From Candidatus Cloacimonadota bacterium (lineage in GTDB: Bacteria; Cloacimonadota; Cloacimonadia; Cloacimonadales; JAOZMQ01): a stretch of DNA of 14,123 bases. The stretch spans positions 1 to 14,123 of the forward strand of contig JAOZMQ010000036.1 in the NCBI GenBank assembly GCA_029934195.1, read 5' to 3'. The notes beneath the pieces are model-generated. The model ran no database searches and was not told the origin of the DNA. It saw only the letters and a list, made by a program, of their open reading frames with translations. This document shows positions 13,657-14,123 of the stretch, one piece after another. The translations under genes were made by a program, and so were the position numbers. The number at the start of each line of letters is the position of its first letter. Positions within the stretch are counted from its first letter, which is position 1.

Positions 13657-14123
13657 ATGATTAAGAGAACATTGACTTTAGTAGCCGTTTTAGTTTTATT
13701 TGCAACATCAATATTTGCACAGGATCTCGTTATTAATGAATTTCTTGCAAGCAATGATTCTTGTTATGCAGATGAACACGGTGATTTTGATGATTGGATT
13801 GAAATTTACAACACTGGAAATGTAGCCGTAGATATTGGCGGAATGTATTTAACAGATGACCTTGCAGAACTTACAGCATACCAAATCCCTACAACTTATC
13901 CTGATTCTACAACTATAGAAGCCGGAGGATTTTTACTTCTTTGGGCAGATAAAGAACCTGAGCAAGGAATTCTTCATCTTGATGAAGTTAAACTTTCAGG
14001 TAATGGAGAGCAAATTGGTTTAACAGCAAGTGATGGTACAACAATCATTGATTCGCTTACATTTGGTGAACAAATAACAGATATTTCCAAAGGTAGAGAA
14101 ACCGATGGAAGTAGTACTTGGGA
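13657..14123 (+). CDS. Secreted lamin-tail-domain protein, 3' end cut by the window
   Basis: The open frame runs from the ATG at 13657 (GAAGGAG 8 bases upstream) to the window edge, with 155 complete codons visible and no stop. A signal peptide ends in TSIFA (cleavage near residue 22). An LTD follows at once: DLVINEFLASND, DFDDWIEIYNTGNVAVDIGG, MYLTDDLAELT, TIEAGGFLLLWAD, GNGEQIGLTASDGTTIID and DISKGRETDGSSTW. It matches the LTD of the preceding lipoprotein strand for strand, but lacks the lipobox and the Ig-like domain. The remainder is outside the window; LTD proteins of this kind often continue into CotH-kinase, nuclease or sorting domains, so a catalytic part may follow. Confidence 0.88.
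   Translation, partial: MIKRTLTLVAVLVLFATSIFAQDLVINEFLASNDSCYADEHGDFDDWIEIYNTGNVAVDIGGMYLTDDLAELTAYQIPTTYPDSTTIEAGGFLLLWADKEPEQGILHLDEVKLSGNGEQIGLTASDGTTIIDSLTFGEQITDISKGRETDGSSTW

Noticed and set aside
1..14123. CRISPR array, insertion sequence or prophage
   Set aside because: No regularly spaced repeats, no transposase or integrase reading frame and no phage genes are visible.

Overview
The window is AT-rich bacterial DNA with short intergenic gaps. Most genes lie on the + strand; a tRNA-Asn gene and an outer-membrane protein gene lie on the - strand at the left end. Three genes encode secreted or lipid-anchored lamin-tail-domain (LTD) proteins, one with a FlgD/T9SS-like C-terminal tail. 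Together with a phosphate-selective-type porin and a REP-like hairpin element at the left edge, this points to a didermic member of the FCB assemblage. A Cloacimonadota-like lineage is my best guess, by inference only.

Layout. Positions 1-80 hold a hairpin-rich REP-like element. At 199-273 (-) is a tRNA-Asn(GUU) with encoded CCA, a strong intrinsic terminator and a candidate TTGACA promoter. At 399-1031 (-) is a small outer-membrane beta-barrel protein. It is divergent from 1223-4384 (+), a 1053-residue secreted protein with four LTD domains, three CARDB-like spacers and a FlgD-like tail. Positions 4385-4747 are non-coding and contain a hairpin, a competing inverted repeat, and a promoter whose spacer and -10 lie inside a 28-bp palindrome.

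From 4748 to 12715 runs one tightly packed gene train that looks like an operon. In order it encodes an ArsR-type regulator without cysteines, a CYTH-like protein, a short Ppx/GppA exopolyphosphatase, a DUF47 (PhoU-like) accessory protein, a PiT phosphate transporter, a fused TctC-TctB protein, TctA, and an OprP/OprO-type porin. It reads as an anion-economy cluster. The porin passes anions across the outer membrane, a lipid-anchored binding protein feeds a TctA channel, PiT imports inorganic phosphate under DUF47 control, and Ppx with the CYTH-like protein handles polyphosphate inside. The joint presence of a phosphate/polyphosphate set and a tripartite tricarboxylate transporter (TTT) under one ArsR-type regulator, with a TctC-TctB fusion, is the most unusual content here.

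From 12728 to the right edge are two tandem paralogous LTD genes, one a lipoprotein and one secreted and cut by the window end. They may be co-transcribed with the operon (12 bp after the porin) or partly driven by a promoter just before 13657.

All assignments come from reading motifs by eye. No database or structure search was run.
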